Origin: Pseudoalteromonas rhizosphaerae
GTDB lineage: Bacteria > Pseudomonadota > Gammaproteobacteria > Enterobacterales > Alteromonadaceae
Reading direction: 5' to 3'
DNA length: 64,000 nucleotides
Assembly (NCBI RefSeq): GCF_902498845.1
Contig: NZ_CABVLM010000008.1
Location: 124,001 to 188,000 of the forward strand
Part shown: positions 20,035 to 28,797 of the stretch, piece after piece
Layout of the letters: every line of letters begins with the position of its first letter
Position numbering within the stretch: the first letter of the stretch is position 1
The notes under the pieces: generated by a model
Told to the model about the DNA's origin: nothing
What the model saw: only the letters and a program-made list of their open reading frames with translations
Database searches by the model: none
Made by a program: the position numbers and the translations under genes

Positions 20035-20522
20035 CAGGTTAATAAATACAAGCCTTTATGCGCTAAAAAATCGTACTGGGACTGATGAATAACCGCAATC
20101 CCACGCACTCGATAGCGATCAATTTGGCCATTTTGCGTTTGTAAGCTAAATTGCTCACCCACATTCACTTTTTGTAAGAAAGCAAAGTGAGTGTCATTAT
20201 GTCCAGCAATTAACACGCCTGCTTGCTCAGAGCCTAGCTCTGCACTAGCTAAAAAGTGACTCGGGGCAAACGCTAAGTTACGGCCACTGGCTCCTGCTAA
20301 TATTGTTAAGGTTTGCTTTTGGCTTGGCCAATTCAGTTGTGCAGTTACATAACTATCAGCATAGAACCAGGGGTTAACTTGTTGCTCTGGCGTTGTCAGT
20401 GCCACTTGCCAAGCCTGCTCTATAAGGCGTTGTGCCAGCCACGCTTTAGCTTGCATATAACTACCATGACCAAGCAACGCCAAGCCAACAATCAACAATA
20501 TAGCGCCAATCACTGCTTTCAT
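19926..20522 (-). CDS. Class GN sortase (proteobacterial dedicated sortase)
   Basis: This cysteine transpeptidase belongs to the class found in marine Gram-negatives with a single dedicated substrate. An N-terminal transmembrane anchor (AVIGAILLIVGLALLG) precedes the sortase barrel. The catalytic triad is visible as His in IAGHNDTHF, Cys in LLTCYPF and Arg in TELRLLV. A longer frame opens upstream, but ATG at 20522 is chosen because it overlaps the target-gene stop (ATGA) and begins MKAVIGAIL. The length is 198 residues. It is co-transcribed with its target and probably with pdsO. The catalytic Cys codon (20034-20036) lies at the edge of the convergent DMT gene. Confidence 0.93.
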   Translation of the reverse strand: MKAVIGAILLIVGLALLGHGSYMQAKAWLAQRLIEQAWQVALTTPEQQVNPWFYADSYVTAQLNWPSQKQTLTILAGASGRNLAFAPSHFLASAELGSEQAGVLIAGHNDTHFAFLQKVNVGEQFSLQTQNGQIDRYRVRGIAVIHQSQYDFLAHKGLYLLTCYPFDSLASGTELRLLVSADKLPSPASVLSMSTTNS

Positions 20523-22540
20523 TTTTTCAGTCTCGACACTGCAAATCCAGCCAACAGCATGCAACCGAGTAAAATATGTAATCTGCTTTGCCCATCAGTT
20601 TGTGGCAAACTCATTGCTAGACCCTGAGGTCGTTGATTAGCCACTTGCACATTCTGCTCAGCAACAGTGCTCGATGGTGTCTGTTCAATCGCTACAAAGG
20701 CGGTAAACGGACTAAGTAATTGATGTTCAAGCGCTAGACTCTCAACCTGTGCTTTAACCTGCTCTTGCTCGTTATAAAGTAATAATGATTTAATTTTTTG
20801 CCGTGCCCACAACCTTGCAATTCCATGAGCCGGTCGCCCTTGTTGTGTATTTAACTTTATCGACAACGGTCCTTGCGCCGTTTTCCCCGCTAAAGTAACG
20901 CCGGCATTATTATCAAGCTTTATAGCAACCATCACCGGCTCTGAAAAATACAGGTCGGGTAACGGCGATGGCCAATATTCAAGAGCTTGATTTGCCAAAT
21001 CACTGCTAAGCGCAAGTTGAGTAATTGCAGGATGAGCTAACTTATCAAATAGTTGCTGCATTTTTGGTTGCACGTCACTACTGCTGCCAATATAAGTAAA
21101 CGTTCCGCGTCCAACATCTGCAGCTCGACGCATAAAGTAACTATTAGGCGCACTACCGATACCAATCGTAAACAAACGACTATCACCTAGTTGCGCACTA
21201 ATATGGTTAAACAATGCATCTTCATTACTGACACTGCCATCGGTTAAAAATACCACTTGACGCACATACCCTAGATGCTCACGAGCATCTAGTACACCAT
21301 CTAATGCCCCTTTAATATCAGTGCCGCCATCAGCTTGTAAATTATATACAAAGCGCTCAGCACGGCGTAAATTAAAATCATTAGCCGGCACAGGTTTATC
21401 GCTCATAGGCATAATTTGATCGTCAAAGCCGACAATATTAAAGCTGTCGTTACTATCAAGTAACGATAACGCATAATGAAGTGCACTTTTGGCTTGCTCC
21501 ATTGACTGTCCGTGCATAGAGCCGGAAGTGTCGACTACAAAAATCATTTCTCTTGCTAGACGCTGAGTCTGCGTAAAATGATCATCCGGCGGCAGCAACA
21601 TTAATAATCCATAACGTTCACCATTACTGAGCTGCTCAGTAAAAAATGCGGCTTGCGCTTGCTCTTTTTGCAGCGGTTTAAACTCCAGTAAAAAATCACG
21701 ATTCACGGCACGTTGTTCATTTAAAGTAACTTGATACTGACCAAATGCCAGATTTTCAGTATTAATACGATGATATTTAGACTGAATATCCACCAGCTCT
21801 AGGCCAACATCAATATTAACCGTTAGCTTAAACTCGCCTTGAACCGAGCCTGCATTTTTAGTGGCCATGTAAATCGGTGCTATCCAACCGGTGGCAGCAA
21901 TACTCGCTGATGATAACTCATTACTCTGCGAGTCAATCATATCCTCTGCTGTTTCATTTAATACCCCATTAATCGGATGGTAACGCGGCGTTATCGTGGT
22001 TGGAAATCGTAGTGCAAATGTACCACTGCGATAATCAATCACTTCTTGGTATTGCAGCTCTATTTGCACTTCTTCGCCAGGGCCTATGTTTGCCACATTA
22101 GTGACAAACATGTTTGCACGCTGCTGGCGCACTAAAGCGGCTTGTTTACCCGCTTGTTGCGCCTGTTGAAAACGCAGCTCGGCTTGTGCTTTTTTATCAA
22201 TTTCACCTTTGATCACTCGCTCACCAATGTGCATAGTCATAGCATGAACCGCACTTTCATCGGGCAGCGGAAAGACATAGCGTGCATTAACAGCAAACGG
22301 GTTTTCATTGCGATAATGTTGAGTTACCACGACATGGTTTATCAATCCGGTGACTGTCATGGTGGCATCACTTTTTAAGATAACGCCAGGCGCTGCCTTT
22401 GCACCATTGCTGTCGAACATAGTTAGTTCTGGCGATGTGCTGGCGTTACTCGCACAACTAACAAACGCGATGAAGGTAAAAAGGCTTCCTCGTAACCATA
22501 AATGGCTACGGGTCAGCACTTTGCTTGGTTTACTCAACAT
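20519..22540 (-). CDS. Marine proteobacterial sortase target protein (VIT and vWA domains)
   Basis: This is the dedicated substrate of the neighbouring sortase. A signal peptide (residues about 15-35) is followed by a VIT domain (about 50-170, with MTVTGLINHVVVTQHY) and a von Willebrand factor A domain (about 330-510) with an intact metal-site motif DTSGSMHGQS. The C-terminus has the sorting layout: LPQTDG, a hydrophobic helix (LLGCMLLAGFAV) and a basic tail (RLKK). A GTG at 22549 could open the frame, but ATG 22540 is better placed after AAGGGAG. It resembles inter-alpha-trypsin inhibitor heavy chains. The ligand is unknown. Confidence 0.93.
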   Translation of the reverse strand: MLSKPSKVLTRSHLWLRGSLFTFIAFVSCASNASTSPELTMFDSNGAKAAPGVILKSDATMTVTGLINHVVVTQHYRNENPFAVNARYVFPLPDESAVHAMTMHIGERVIKGEIDKKAQAELRFQQAQQAGKQAALVRQQRANMFVTNVANIGPGEEVQIELQYQEVIDYRSGTFALRFPTTITPRYHPINGVLNETAEDMIDSQSNELSSASIAATGWIAPIYMATKNAGSVQGEFKLTVNIDVGLELVDIQSKYHRINTENLAFGQYQVTLNEQRAVNRDFLLEFKPLQKEQAQAAFFTEQLSNGERYGLLMLLPPDDHFTQTQRLAREMIFVVDTSGSMHGQSMEQAKSALHYALSLLDSNDSFNIVGFDDQIMPMSDKPVPANDFNLRRAERFVYNLQADGGTDIKGALDGVLDAREHLGYVRQVVFLTDGSVSNEDALFNHISAQLGDSRLFTIGIGSAPNSYFMRRAADVGRGTFTYIGSSSDVQPKMQQLFDKLAHPAITQLALSSDLANQALEYWPSPLPDLYFSEPVMVAIKLDNNAGVTLAGKTAQGPLSIKLNTQQGRPAHGIARLWARQKIKSLLLYNEQEQVKAQVESLALEHQLLSPFTAFVAIEQTPSSTVAEQNVQVANQRPQGLAMSLPQTDGQSRLHILLGCMLLAGFAVSRLKK

Positions 22541-22579
22541 AAAAATCACTCCCTTGGCGGCTACTTGGCAAAATGGCGA

Positions 22580-23317
22580 TTAGTTACTCGCGGTTTGGTT
22601 ATACGGCTGCGTGCTTGGACGAGTTGTTAACGTTACACGGCGGTCAAACATGTTTTCTTCATAATTATCGCTATCTGCCACAGTTTGTTGCTCACCAAAT
22701 GCGGTAGTCGTTAAGCGGGTATGGCTTATACCTTGCTTTATTAAGTAGCTTTGTACATTTGCGACTCGCTGTTTTGAAAGCACTAAGTTAGCGAGCTCAT
22801 CACCACGTTGATCGGCAAAGCCATTTAAATCCAACTGCAAGTCTGGCTGGCTTTGTAGTAAATTCACTAGTTGATCAAGTTGGCTGGCAAAGTGCGGGGC
22901 AATCTCACTTGAACCGGTTTTAAATTGAATGGTCATTGCCATTAGGTTGTGCATTTTTGCTAATGCAAGTCGTTCGTTATTACTCTCAAGCTTATCGAGC
23001 TGCTCACTCATTTGCGCATTTTGAGCAAGTACATGCTGGTAATCATCGGTTTTATCTTGCAGCACAACTAACGCACGTTGTTGCTCGGCAATTTTATCTT
23101 CTGCCACTTCTTGCTCGCCAATCAAGCCTCCGGCAAATGCACCAACAAAGGCACCAATTGGGCCGCCAACAATACCGCCAACAATTGCCCCCGTACTTAA
23201 ACCTATCACCGTTTCTTTATGAGTTTCTTTTGCTTTAACTGCAACTGTGTCAGCGTGGGCTAAGTTAGGTGCTGCAAAAATAGTCGCGACAGTACAAGCG
23301 ATAATCATTTTTTTCAT
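22580..23317 (-). CDS. pdsO: Sortase-associated OmpA-like protein PdsO
   Basis: A signal peptide (residues 1-22) is followed by a glycine-zipper membrane segment (about 38-68, GAIVGGIVGGPIGAFVGAFAGG), a coiled coil (about 75-120) and a C-terminal OmpA/MotB-type peptidoglycan-binding domain (about 130-235) with LNGFADQRGDELANLVLSKQR. This architecture and the position ahead of the target and sortase genes match PdsO of dedicated sortase systems. It may tie the sorted protein to the cell wall or outer membrane; that role is inferred. It is divergent from pdsR across about 220 bases. Confidence 0.9.
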   Translation of the reverse strand: MKKMIIACTVATIFAAPNLAHADTVAVKAKETHKETVIGLSTGAIVGGIVGGPIGAFVGAFAGGLIGEQEVAEDKIAEQQRALVVLQDKTDDYQHVLAQNAQMSEQLDKLESNNERLALAKMHNLMAMTIQFKTGSSEIAPHFASQLDQLVNLLQSQPDLQLDLNGFADQRGDELANLVLSKQRVANVQSYLIKQGISHTRLTTTAFGEQQTVADSDNYEENMFDRRVTLTTRPSTQPYNQTASN

Positions 23318-23541
23318 GGTGTAATCCTTTTTTGCTTAATTACTTAATAGTTGGCAACTCATGGGTTGGTAGCTGCCCGATTTGGTATAACGCTATTAAA
23401 GCAAGCTCAAGTGGCAACAAAGGGGAGCAAAAAAGGCAAACTGCTGAGCAATTGTGGCAAAAAAATGGCAATTGCTTTTTCGCCAGTGCGAAAGCAAAAA
23501 AATTAGGTATAGTGCAACTAGAATATAAGAAGGTGCTGTAA

Positions 23542-24231
23542 ATGAAGAAGATTGCAATTATTGAAGACGAACCCGCGATCCGCGAAAATTACATGGAAAT
23601 GCTCAGCGCGCAGGGTTATCTGGTCAGCGGCTATAGCAACCGTCAAAGTGCAGAGCATGCTTTTAATGACGCACTACCAGACTTAGCGATTGTCGATATT
23701 GGTTTAGGTCATGAAATTGATGGCGGTTTCTTACTATGCCAAACTCTGCGTTCGCTTTCTAAAACCTTGCCGATTATTTTTTTAACCGCCCGCGACAGCG
23801 AAATAGATACAGTGTGTGGCCTACGCATGGGCGCTGATGACTATCTCACTAAAGATATCAGCATGGCGCATTTGGCGGCTCGTATTGGTGCACTGTTTCG
23901 ACGTATGGAAGCACTCGAGCAACCCGCTGATCAAAATGCTTTACTCAATCGCGGCCCGCTCACGCTTGATACTAAACGCATGCAAGTATTTTGGCAGCAG
24001 CAAATAGTCGATTTAACCGTAACTGAATTTTGGATGCTGCATTCACTGGCACAGCGCCCTGGGCATGTAAAAAGCCGTAACGAACTAATGAGTGATGCAA
24101 AGATTTACGTTGATGACAGCACTATCACTTCTCATGTTAAACGTATTCGCAAAAAATTTATCGCTTTAGATACTGACTTTGATTGTATAGATACCGTGTA
24201 CGGTATGGGTTATCGCTGGGAGCAAGTGTAA
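23542..24231 (+). CDS. pdsR: Dedicated sortase system response regulator PdsR
   Basis: This is an OmpR-type response regulator. The receiver domain (1-120) has the phosphoacceptor Asp in LAIVDIGLG, the Thr switch in IIFLTARD and the Lys in YLTKDIS. A winged-helix DNA-binding domain (about 135-228) ends VYGMGYRWEQV. AAGGTG precedes the ATG. The stop overlaps the pdsS start by one base (TAATG). It probably controls the divergent pdsO-target-sortase operon. Confidence 0.92.
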   Translation: MKKIAIIEDEPAIRENYMEMLSAQGYLVSGYSNRQSAEHAFNDALPDLAIVDIGLGHEIDGGFLLCQTLRSLSKTLPIIFLTARDSEIDTVCGLRMGADDYLTKDISMAHLAARIGALFRRMEALEQPADQNALLNRGPLTLDTKRMQVFWQQQIVDLTVTEFWMLHSLAQRPGHVKSRNELMSDAKIYVDDSTITSHVKRIRKKFIALDTDFDCIDTVYGMGYRWEQV

Positions 24232-26363
24232 TGCTGCGCTTTGGTTTGCGCAGTAAATTTATATTGCTGTCGTGTTTTTTATTTTTACTGCCTTGGCTTG
24301 GCTATGAATACGTGTGGGAAATGGAAAAATTTCTGCGCCAAGGTCAAGAAAAAACCTTAGTCGGCACTACCCGAGCACTCGCCACGGCCCTGCATGAGCG
24401 CCCAGCATTATTTGACTCGCAAACCAATTTTTTAGATCAGGTTATAAAAGGCCGTGATCTTTACGCCTATAACCTTAGCAACCCCATTCAACTTGATGGC
24501 AAACTGTCGGACTGGCAGCCTTATCAAAGTCTTTTTTGGCATTACGATGAGCGCTATTTACAAACCAATAAACCCGATCATCAGCTTAAAGACTTATCGT
24601 TTGAGCATATGGTTGGCAAATATGAAAACTTTTTATATGCAGTATTTAAAGTTACCGATGACTCGGTGGTTTATCGCGCTAAAAACACCCTAAGTTTAAC
24701 CCGTAATGATCACTTACAGATCATGTTAAAAACCCCACAAGGGGAATTTAAGCACTATATTGTTGCCGCTCGCCAAGATGGCTGGATCAACGCATTTGAC
24801 GCACAAAGCAAAACCCCAATAACAAAAATTCAAGGCTATTTTGTCAGTACAGAGACTGGCTACAACATAGAGTTGCGGTTTCCGCTAACGATGCTTGGCA
24901 ATAAGCTCGGCTTTGCAATTGAAGATTGGGATCAAGGCAAGCCTGAGCCACAGACTATGTCGACTTCAAACTTACAAAACCCCAATGATATTGGCTCAGT
25001 GCTGGTGCCCTCCCCTGAAATAAATCGTATATTAAAAGGTATGGGTCACAGCGGCAGCCGAATTTGGGTGGTTGATAATCATCACCGCGTGTTAGCGCAG
25101 TCGGGATCAATTCATCATGCCGACGGCGTTTGGGCTGATGGACTTAATGACCAGCCAGCAAAAACCTGGTGGCAACGATTTGAGAAAAACTACTTACATC
25201 CACTTTACTATAAAGTACTTACCCGCCCTGAAAATGAATTTTTAGATACATTGCACGATGTCGCAGCAATGCAAGGCACACATATAGGTAAAGCACTCAG
25301 TGGCACACCAGCATCGTCTTGGCGACTCACTCCAGATAACAAAGCGGTTATTTTATCAGCCGCATATCCTATTTGGATCCAAGATAAGGTCATTGGTGCT
25401 GTAGTGGCCGAAGAGACTACCAATGGTGTTCGCACATTACGCAACAAATCGTTAGAGAAACTATTTAATGTGATTTTAGCAGTGATGCTAATAGGCACAG
25501 TAACGTTATTCTTTTTTGCATCAAGGATCTCCAGTCGTATTCGTCGCTTAAGAGATACCGCAGAGCAAGCCATTGATGCTCAAGGGCGAGTAACTGGCAC
25601 TATTAATTACAGCGATTCAAACGATGAAATTGGCGATTTATCTCGCAGTTTTGCAAATATTGTAAGTCGCTTAGGTGGTTACACTAACTATTTAGAAACC
25701 ATGTCGTCGCGATTATCTCACGAACTCAGAACACCCGTTGCGGTCGTACGTAGTTCCCTTGAAAACTTACAAATGCAGCCACAAAGTGAGCTGAGCCAAA
25801 AATACCTTGATCGTGCCAGTGAAGGGGTCGAGCGTTTAGGTAAAATAATCACCACCATGAGCGAAGCAACTCGCCTTGAGCAAAGTATTCAAAGCGCTGA
25901 AGCTGAACCATTTGATTTGCGAAATGTGATCAATGGCTGTATGCAAGGCTACCAGCTAACCTATGCACAGCAACAATTTAGCCTTAATATTTGTCCGCAA
26001 CCATTACTACTTAGCGGCGCGCCTGAGTTTATTGCTCAGTTGCTAGATAAACTAATCAATAATGCCTTAGAGTTTAGTGTTGAAGATAGCGCTATAAGTG
26101 TCAGCCTTGATCAACATGATAATGAAGCCCTGTTATGTGTCAGTAATCTAGGTCCACTTTTACCCGAGGGATTAACAGAGCATATTTTTGATTCAATGGT
26201 GTCGGTACGTAGTCAACAACTGCAGCAGCAACCACACTTGGGTTTAGGGCTTTATATAGTACGTTTAGTGTGTGAATACCATAAAGGCACAGTTAGCGCG
26301 GCTAATAATCAACAAGCTGATGGTGTGACTTTTACCGTTCGACTGCCTATTAATAATAATTAA
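24231..26363 (+). CDS. pdsS: Dedicated sortase system histidine kinase PdsS
   Basis: This is the membrane sensor kinase partner of PdsR. The N-terminal transmembrane segment (about residues 10-28) is followed by a long periplasmic sensor region (about 30-410), which begins with a carbohydrate-binding-like beta-rich part (LDGKLSDWQ). A second transmembrane segment (about 418-440), a HAMP domain, a HisKA domain with the phospho-His in LSHELRTPVAVVRS (about residue 502) and a HATPase domain with GLGLYIVRL follow. The frame is open upstream to 24183, but ATG 24231 coupled to the pdsR stop is the natural start. The length is 710 residues. Confidence 0.92.
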   Translation: MLRFGLRSKFILLSCFLFLLPWLGYEYVWEMEKFLRQGQEKTLVGTTRALATALHERPALFDSQTNFLDQVIKGRDLYAYNLSNPIQLDGKLSDWQPYQSLFWHYDERYLQTNKPDHQLKDLSFEHMVGKYENFLYAVFKVTDDSVVYRAKNTLSLTRNDHLQIMLKTPQGEFKHYIVAARQDGWINAFDAQSKTPITKIQGYFVSTETGYNIELRFPLTMLGNKLGFAIEDWDQGKPEPQTMSTSNLQNPNDIGSVLVPSPEINRILKGMGHSGSRIWVVDNHHRVLAQSGSIHHADGVWADGLNDQPAKTWWQRFEKNYLHPLYYKVLTRPENEFLDTLHDVAAMQGTHIGKALSGTPASSWRLTPDNKAVILSAAYPIWIQDKVIGAVVAEETTNGVRTLRNKSLEKLFNVILAVMLIGTVTLFFFASRISSRIRRLRDTAEQAIDAQGRVTGTINYSDSNDEIGDLSRSFANIVSRLGGYTNYLETMSSRLSHELRTPVAVVRSSLENLQMQPQSELSQKYLDRASEGVERLGKIITTMSEATRLEQSIQSAEAEPFDLRNVINGCMQGYQLTYAQQQFSLNICPQPLLLSGAPEFIAQLLDKLINNALEFSVEDSAISVSLDQHDNEALLCVSNLGPLLPEGLTEHIFDSMVSVRSQQLQQQPHLGLGLYIVRLVCEYHKGTVSAANNQQADGVTFTVRLPINNN

Positions 26364-26465
26364 GGATTACATTTATACACATTTTGTACGGTTAATGTTC
26401 ACTTACAATTCAGTCGCGCAGACATATGCTTACTACTTAACTAAGTTGATAAGATAGGAGGCAAT

Positions 26466-26624
26466 ATGCAAGCGATACTGAAACGTGAAGAAATTGATTT
26501 TATTTTTGATTTATACAGCTATGAAGATAGTGATGAGTTAAACAGTAGCGAACCTAACTCTGATACTGAAAAACATGACATAACGCAATCAAAAGTAATT
26601 TATCAGCCTAGTTGTTTGACCTAA
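26466..26624 (+). CDS. Small hypothetical protein with strong ribosome site
   Basis: A 52-codon ORF begins MQAILKREEIDFIFDLYSYE and ends YQPSCLT. It is preceded by a full AGGAGG four bases before the ATG, the best Shine-Dalgarno match I noticed in the window. The product is acidic (many Asp, Glu and Ser in the middle) with one Cys near the end, and has no signal peptide or membrane segment. It lies about 100 bases after pdsS. I do not recognise a family, and homologues would be needed to prove it is a gene. Confidence 0.5.
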   Translation: MQAILKREEIDFIFDLYSYEDSDELNSSEPNSDTEKHDITQSKVIYQPSCLT

Positions 26625-26674
26625 AAGCGGTTTGCTCATTACAATGGCGCACCTTGTAAAAGTACTGCCTAATA

Positions 26675-26908
26675 ATGAAAACTCATTCTGCTAAAAAAGA
26701 ACTTATTTTATTACCGATCTTACTTATTGTTATTTTACTGTGTATTGCTGGGCATTTTTTACTACAAGCCAGCTTCCAAGATAGCAATGTTACCGAGTAT
26801 ATGCTTGCTGCGTTACCTTTTGCTATGTTTGGCTTAGTGATTATCGCTTTTAAAATTGCCAGTAACAGTGAAGACAAAGAGCGTGCAGAACAAAGTGATA
26901 ACGGCTAA
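26675..26908 (+). CDS. Small two-helix membrane protein
   Basis: The 77-residue protein has two hydrophobic segments (about 10-30, LILLPILLIVILLCIAGHFLL in part, and about 43-62, MLAALPFAMFGLVIIAFKIA) and a short charged C-terminal tail rich in Glu and Asp. No family was recognised. It follows the small ORF at 26466 by 50 bases and could be co-transcribed with it. No strong ribosome site is visible. Confidence 0.6.
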   Translation: MKTHSAKKELILLPILLIVILLCIAGHFLLQASFQDSNVTEYMLAALPFAMFGLVIIAFKIASNSEDKERAEQSDNG

Positions 26909-26936
26909 CGCTTGTACCACACACTCTCTTGATTAT

Positions 26937-27437
26937 TTATAATATATGGTAACCAAACCAATCGGGCTTAATCGCTTGAGATTGCTCGCTCGGGGTTAGC
27001 TTGATATGTAATTGACTGTCGAGCAAGTCAATTGCAAAGCAATCATCTACATCATGTAAGTCATCTTTATGAATATGACTTAAACCTGCTAGTAAATCCT
27101 CTTTTGCTCTTTGTTTAGCTTCGTCGCTACTACTAGCTACATATAACGCAAAGTCATGCTGCTCAGCTAAGCTATCAGCACGATACGCTCCTAAATTTAC
27201 AAAGTATAACTGCTGCGATTGGGCCACGGGTTCATCAACCACGGTTACTGCAAAGCCATCAATGTGATTTACCGCCATATAGCTGTCCATGTGCACGCTA
27301 CTTTTATCACCGACCCACTGCGCTTTTAATTTTGAGTAAGTTTGTTCAATCAATTCCCCAACAACAAAACGAACATCATGCATTTCAATATGGCAGCCCT
27401 GAATACGCCCACCTAAATACACCATAAATAACTGCAT
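26937..27437 (-). CDS. DUF1543-family protein
   Basis: The soluble protein of 166 residues begins MQLFMVYLGGRIQGCHIEMHD, the hallmark opening of DUF1543 proteins, and has a second related repeat in its C-terminal half (YFVNLGAYRADSLAEQHD). The function of the family is unknown. A TTG at 27452 opens the frame earlier, but ATG 27437 is preferred because AGGAG lies properly spaced upstream. It starts 8 bases after the glrR stop and may be the last gene of that operon. Confidence 0.8.
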   Translation of the reverse strand: MQLFMVYLGGRIQGCHIEMHDVRFVVGELIEQTYSKLKAQWVGDKSSVHMDSYMAVNHIDGFAVTVVDEPVAQSQQLYFVNLGAYRADSLAEQHDFALYVASSSDEAKQRAKEDLLAGLSHIHKDDLHDVDDCFAIDLLDSQLHIKLTPSEQSQAIKPDWFGYHIL

Positions 27438-27445
27438 TTTCTCTC

Positions 27446-28795
27446 CTAACAAATAGTATCAACGTCAATGTTGTGTTTTTTGATCAACTTATAAAAATCT
27501 GAGCGATTTCGCTTAGCTAGTTTTGCCCCTTCAGCCACGTTACCGCCAGCCATCTTTAAAGCATTAATCACATAATCACGCTCAAATTCTTTTTTAGCAT
27601 CGTTAAGTGAAAGCGGCTCAACATTGTTGGTATTACTATTAAGCGCACTTTCAACCAGCTGTGCTGATATTACTTCACCTGGGGTAAGTGCGACAACCTG
27701 CTCTACTACATTTTGTAACTGGCGAATATTACCCGGCCAATCGTGACGTACTAATGCATGCATTGCATCATTGGCAAAACGCTTTTCTTTTTGATCCATA
27801 CGTTTAGCAATGGTAGCGCTAAAATACTGCGCTAATAAACTAACGTCTTCTCTGCGCTCACACAGTGGTGGTAATTTAAGATTCACAACATTTAAGCGAT
27901 AGTATAAATCTTCGCGAAATTGCTGATTAGCAATCGCATCAGGCAAGTTTTTATGAGTTGCTGATACAATCCGCACATCAATTGGAATTTCTTCTTCAAA
28001 GCCCACAGGGCGAATAGTTTTTTCTTGTAATACGCGCAGTAACTTAACTTGTAAATTAAGTGGCATATCACCGATTTCATCTAAAAATAAAGTACCGCCT
28101 TGCGCTTGCTGAAATAACCCTTGGTGGTCTTTAATCGCGCCCGTAAAAGCCCCTTTTTTGTGACCGAATAGTTCTGATTCGAGTAATTCACCCGGTACCG
28201 CACCACAGTTTATTGCGACAAACGGACCTTTACTAACATGGCTATGTTGATGAATAGCATTAGCTAGTAGCTCTTTACCTGTACCACTGGCCCCCGAGAT
28301 CAGCACATTGACCTGAGTCGGACCTAGTAATTTAACTTGCTCAAGTAAATGCAGCATAGCACCACTGCGGGTCACGATATTGCTGTTTGATGCGCTTTCA
28401 TCGGCACTGAGACCATGAATTTCAATCGCTTTTGCTAAACTATCAAATAACTCATCTTTATCTACCGGTTTAGTAATAAAGGCAAAAATACCTTGCTTCG
28501 TCGCTTCAACAGCATCAGGAATAGACCCATGAGCTGTCATCATCAACACTGGCAGCGCTGGGTAGCGATTTTGTAACTGACGGTGTAATGCCATACCATC
28601 CATTTCATCCATGCGTAAGTCTGTAACCACAGCATCAAACACATTATTTTTTAATAACTGTAGCGCAGCGATACCGCTTTCGCAGGTAGTCACTTGATAG
28701 CCTTTAGATTCTATGCGAATAGCCAATAGTTTTAATAAACTTGCATCATCATCGACCAGTAAAATTCGCGCGCCTTGGTTTTGCTCTGTTGACAT
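27446..28795 (-). CDS. glrR: Sigma-54-dependent response regulator GlrR (QseF)
   Basis: This NtrC-type activator contains a receiver domain (about 10-125; phosphoacceptor Asp in AVVTDLRMDEMDG), an AAA+ domain (about 145-370) with Walker A GASGTGKE and the sigma-54-contacting GAFTGA loop, and a C-terminal Fis-type helix-turn-helix (about 400-445). The length of 449 residues matches E. coli GlrR. Gene order glrK-qseG-glrR is the same as in E. coli, where GlrR activates sigma-54 promoters such as glmY and rpoE. In this window a sigma-54-like promoter is found upstream of the divergent EF-hand genes. Confidence 0.94.
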   Translation of the reverse strand: MSTEQNQGARILLVDDDASLLKLLAIRIESKGYQVTTCESGIAALQLLKNNVFDAVVTDLRMDEMDGMALHRQLQNRYPALPVLMMTAHGSIPDAVEATKQGIFAFITKPVDKDELFDSLAKAIEIHGLSADESASNSNIVTRSGAMLHLLEQVKLLGPTQVNVLISGASGTGKELLANAIHQHSHVSKGPFVAINCGAVPGELLESELFGHKKGAFTGAIKDHQGLFQQAQGGTLFLDEIGDMPLNLQVKLLRVLQEKTIRPVGFEEEIPIDVRIVSATHKNLPDAIANQQFREDLYYRLNVVNLKLPPLCERREDVSLLAQYFSATIAKRMDQKEKRFANDAMHALVRHDWPGNIRQLQNVVEQVVALTPGEVISAQLVESALNSNTNNVEPLSLNDAKKEFERDYVINALKMAGGNVAEGAKLAKRNRSDFYKLIKKHNIDVDTIC

Positions 28796-28797
28796 AA

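Noticed and set aside
20519..22540. Sortase genes as recent transfer from a Gram-positive
   Set aside because: Class GN sortase, the VIT/vWA target and PdsO/PdsR/PdsS are a proteobacteria-specific set, and base use does not differ visibly from neighbours.
23332..23541. A 69-residue ORF directly upstream of pdsR
   Set aside because: It covers the divergent pdsO/pdsR promoter region, has unlikely composition and no ribosome site, and ends exactly where pdsR begins by chance of frame.
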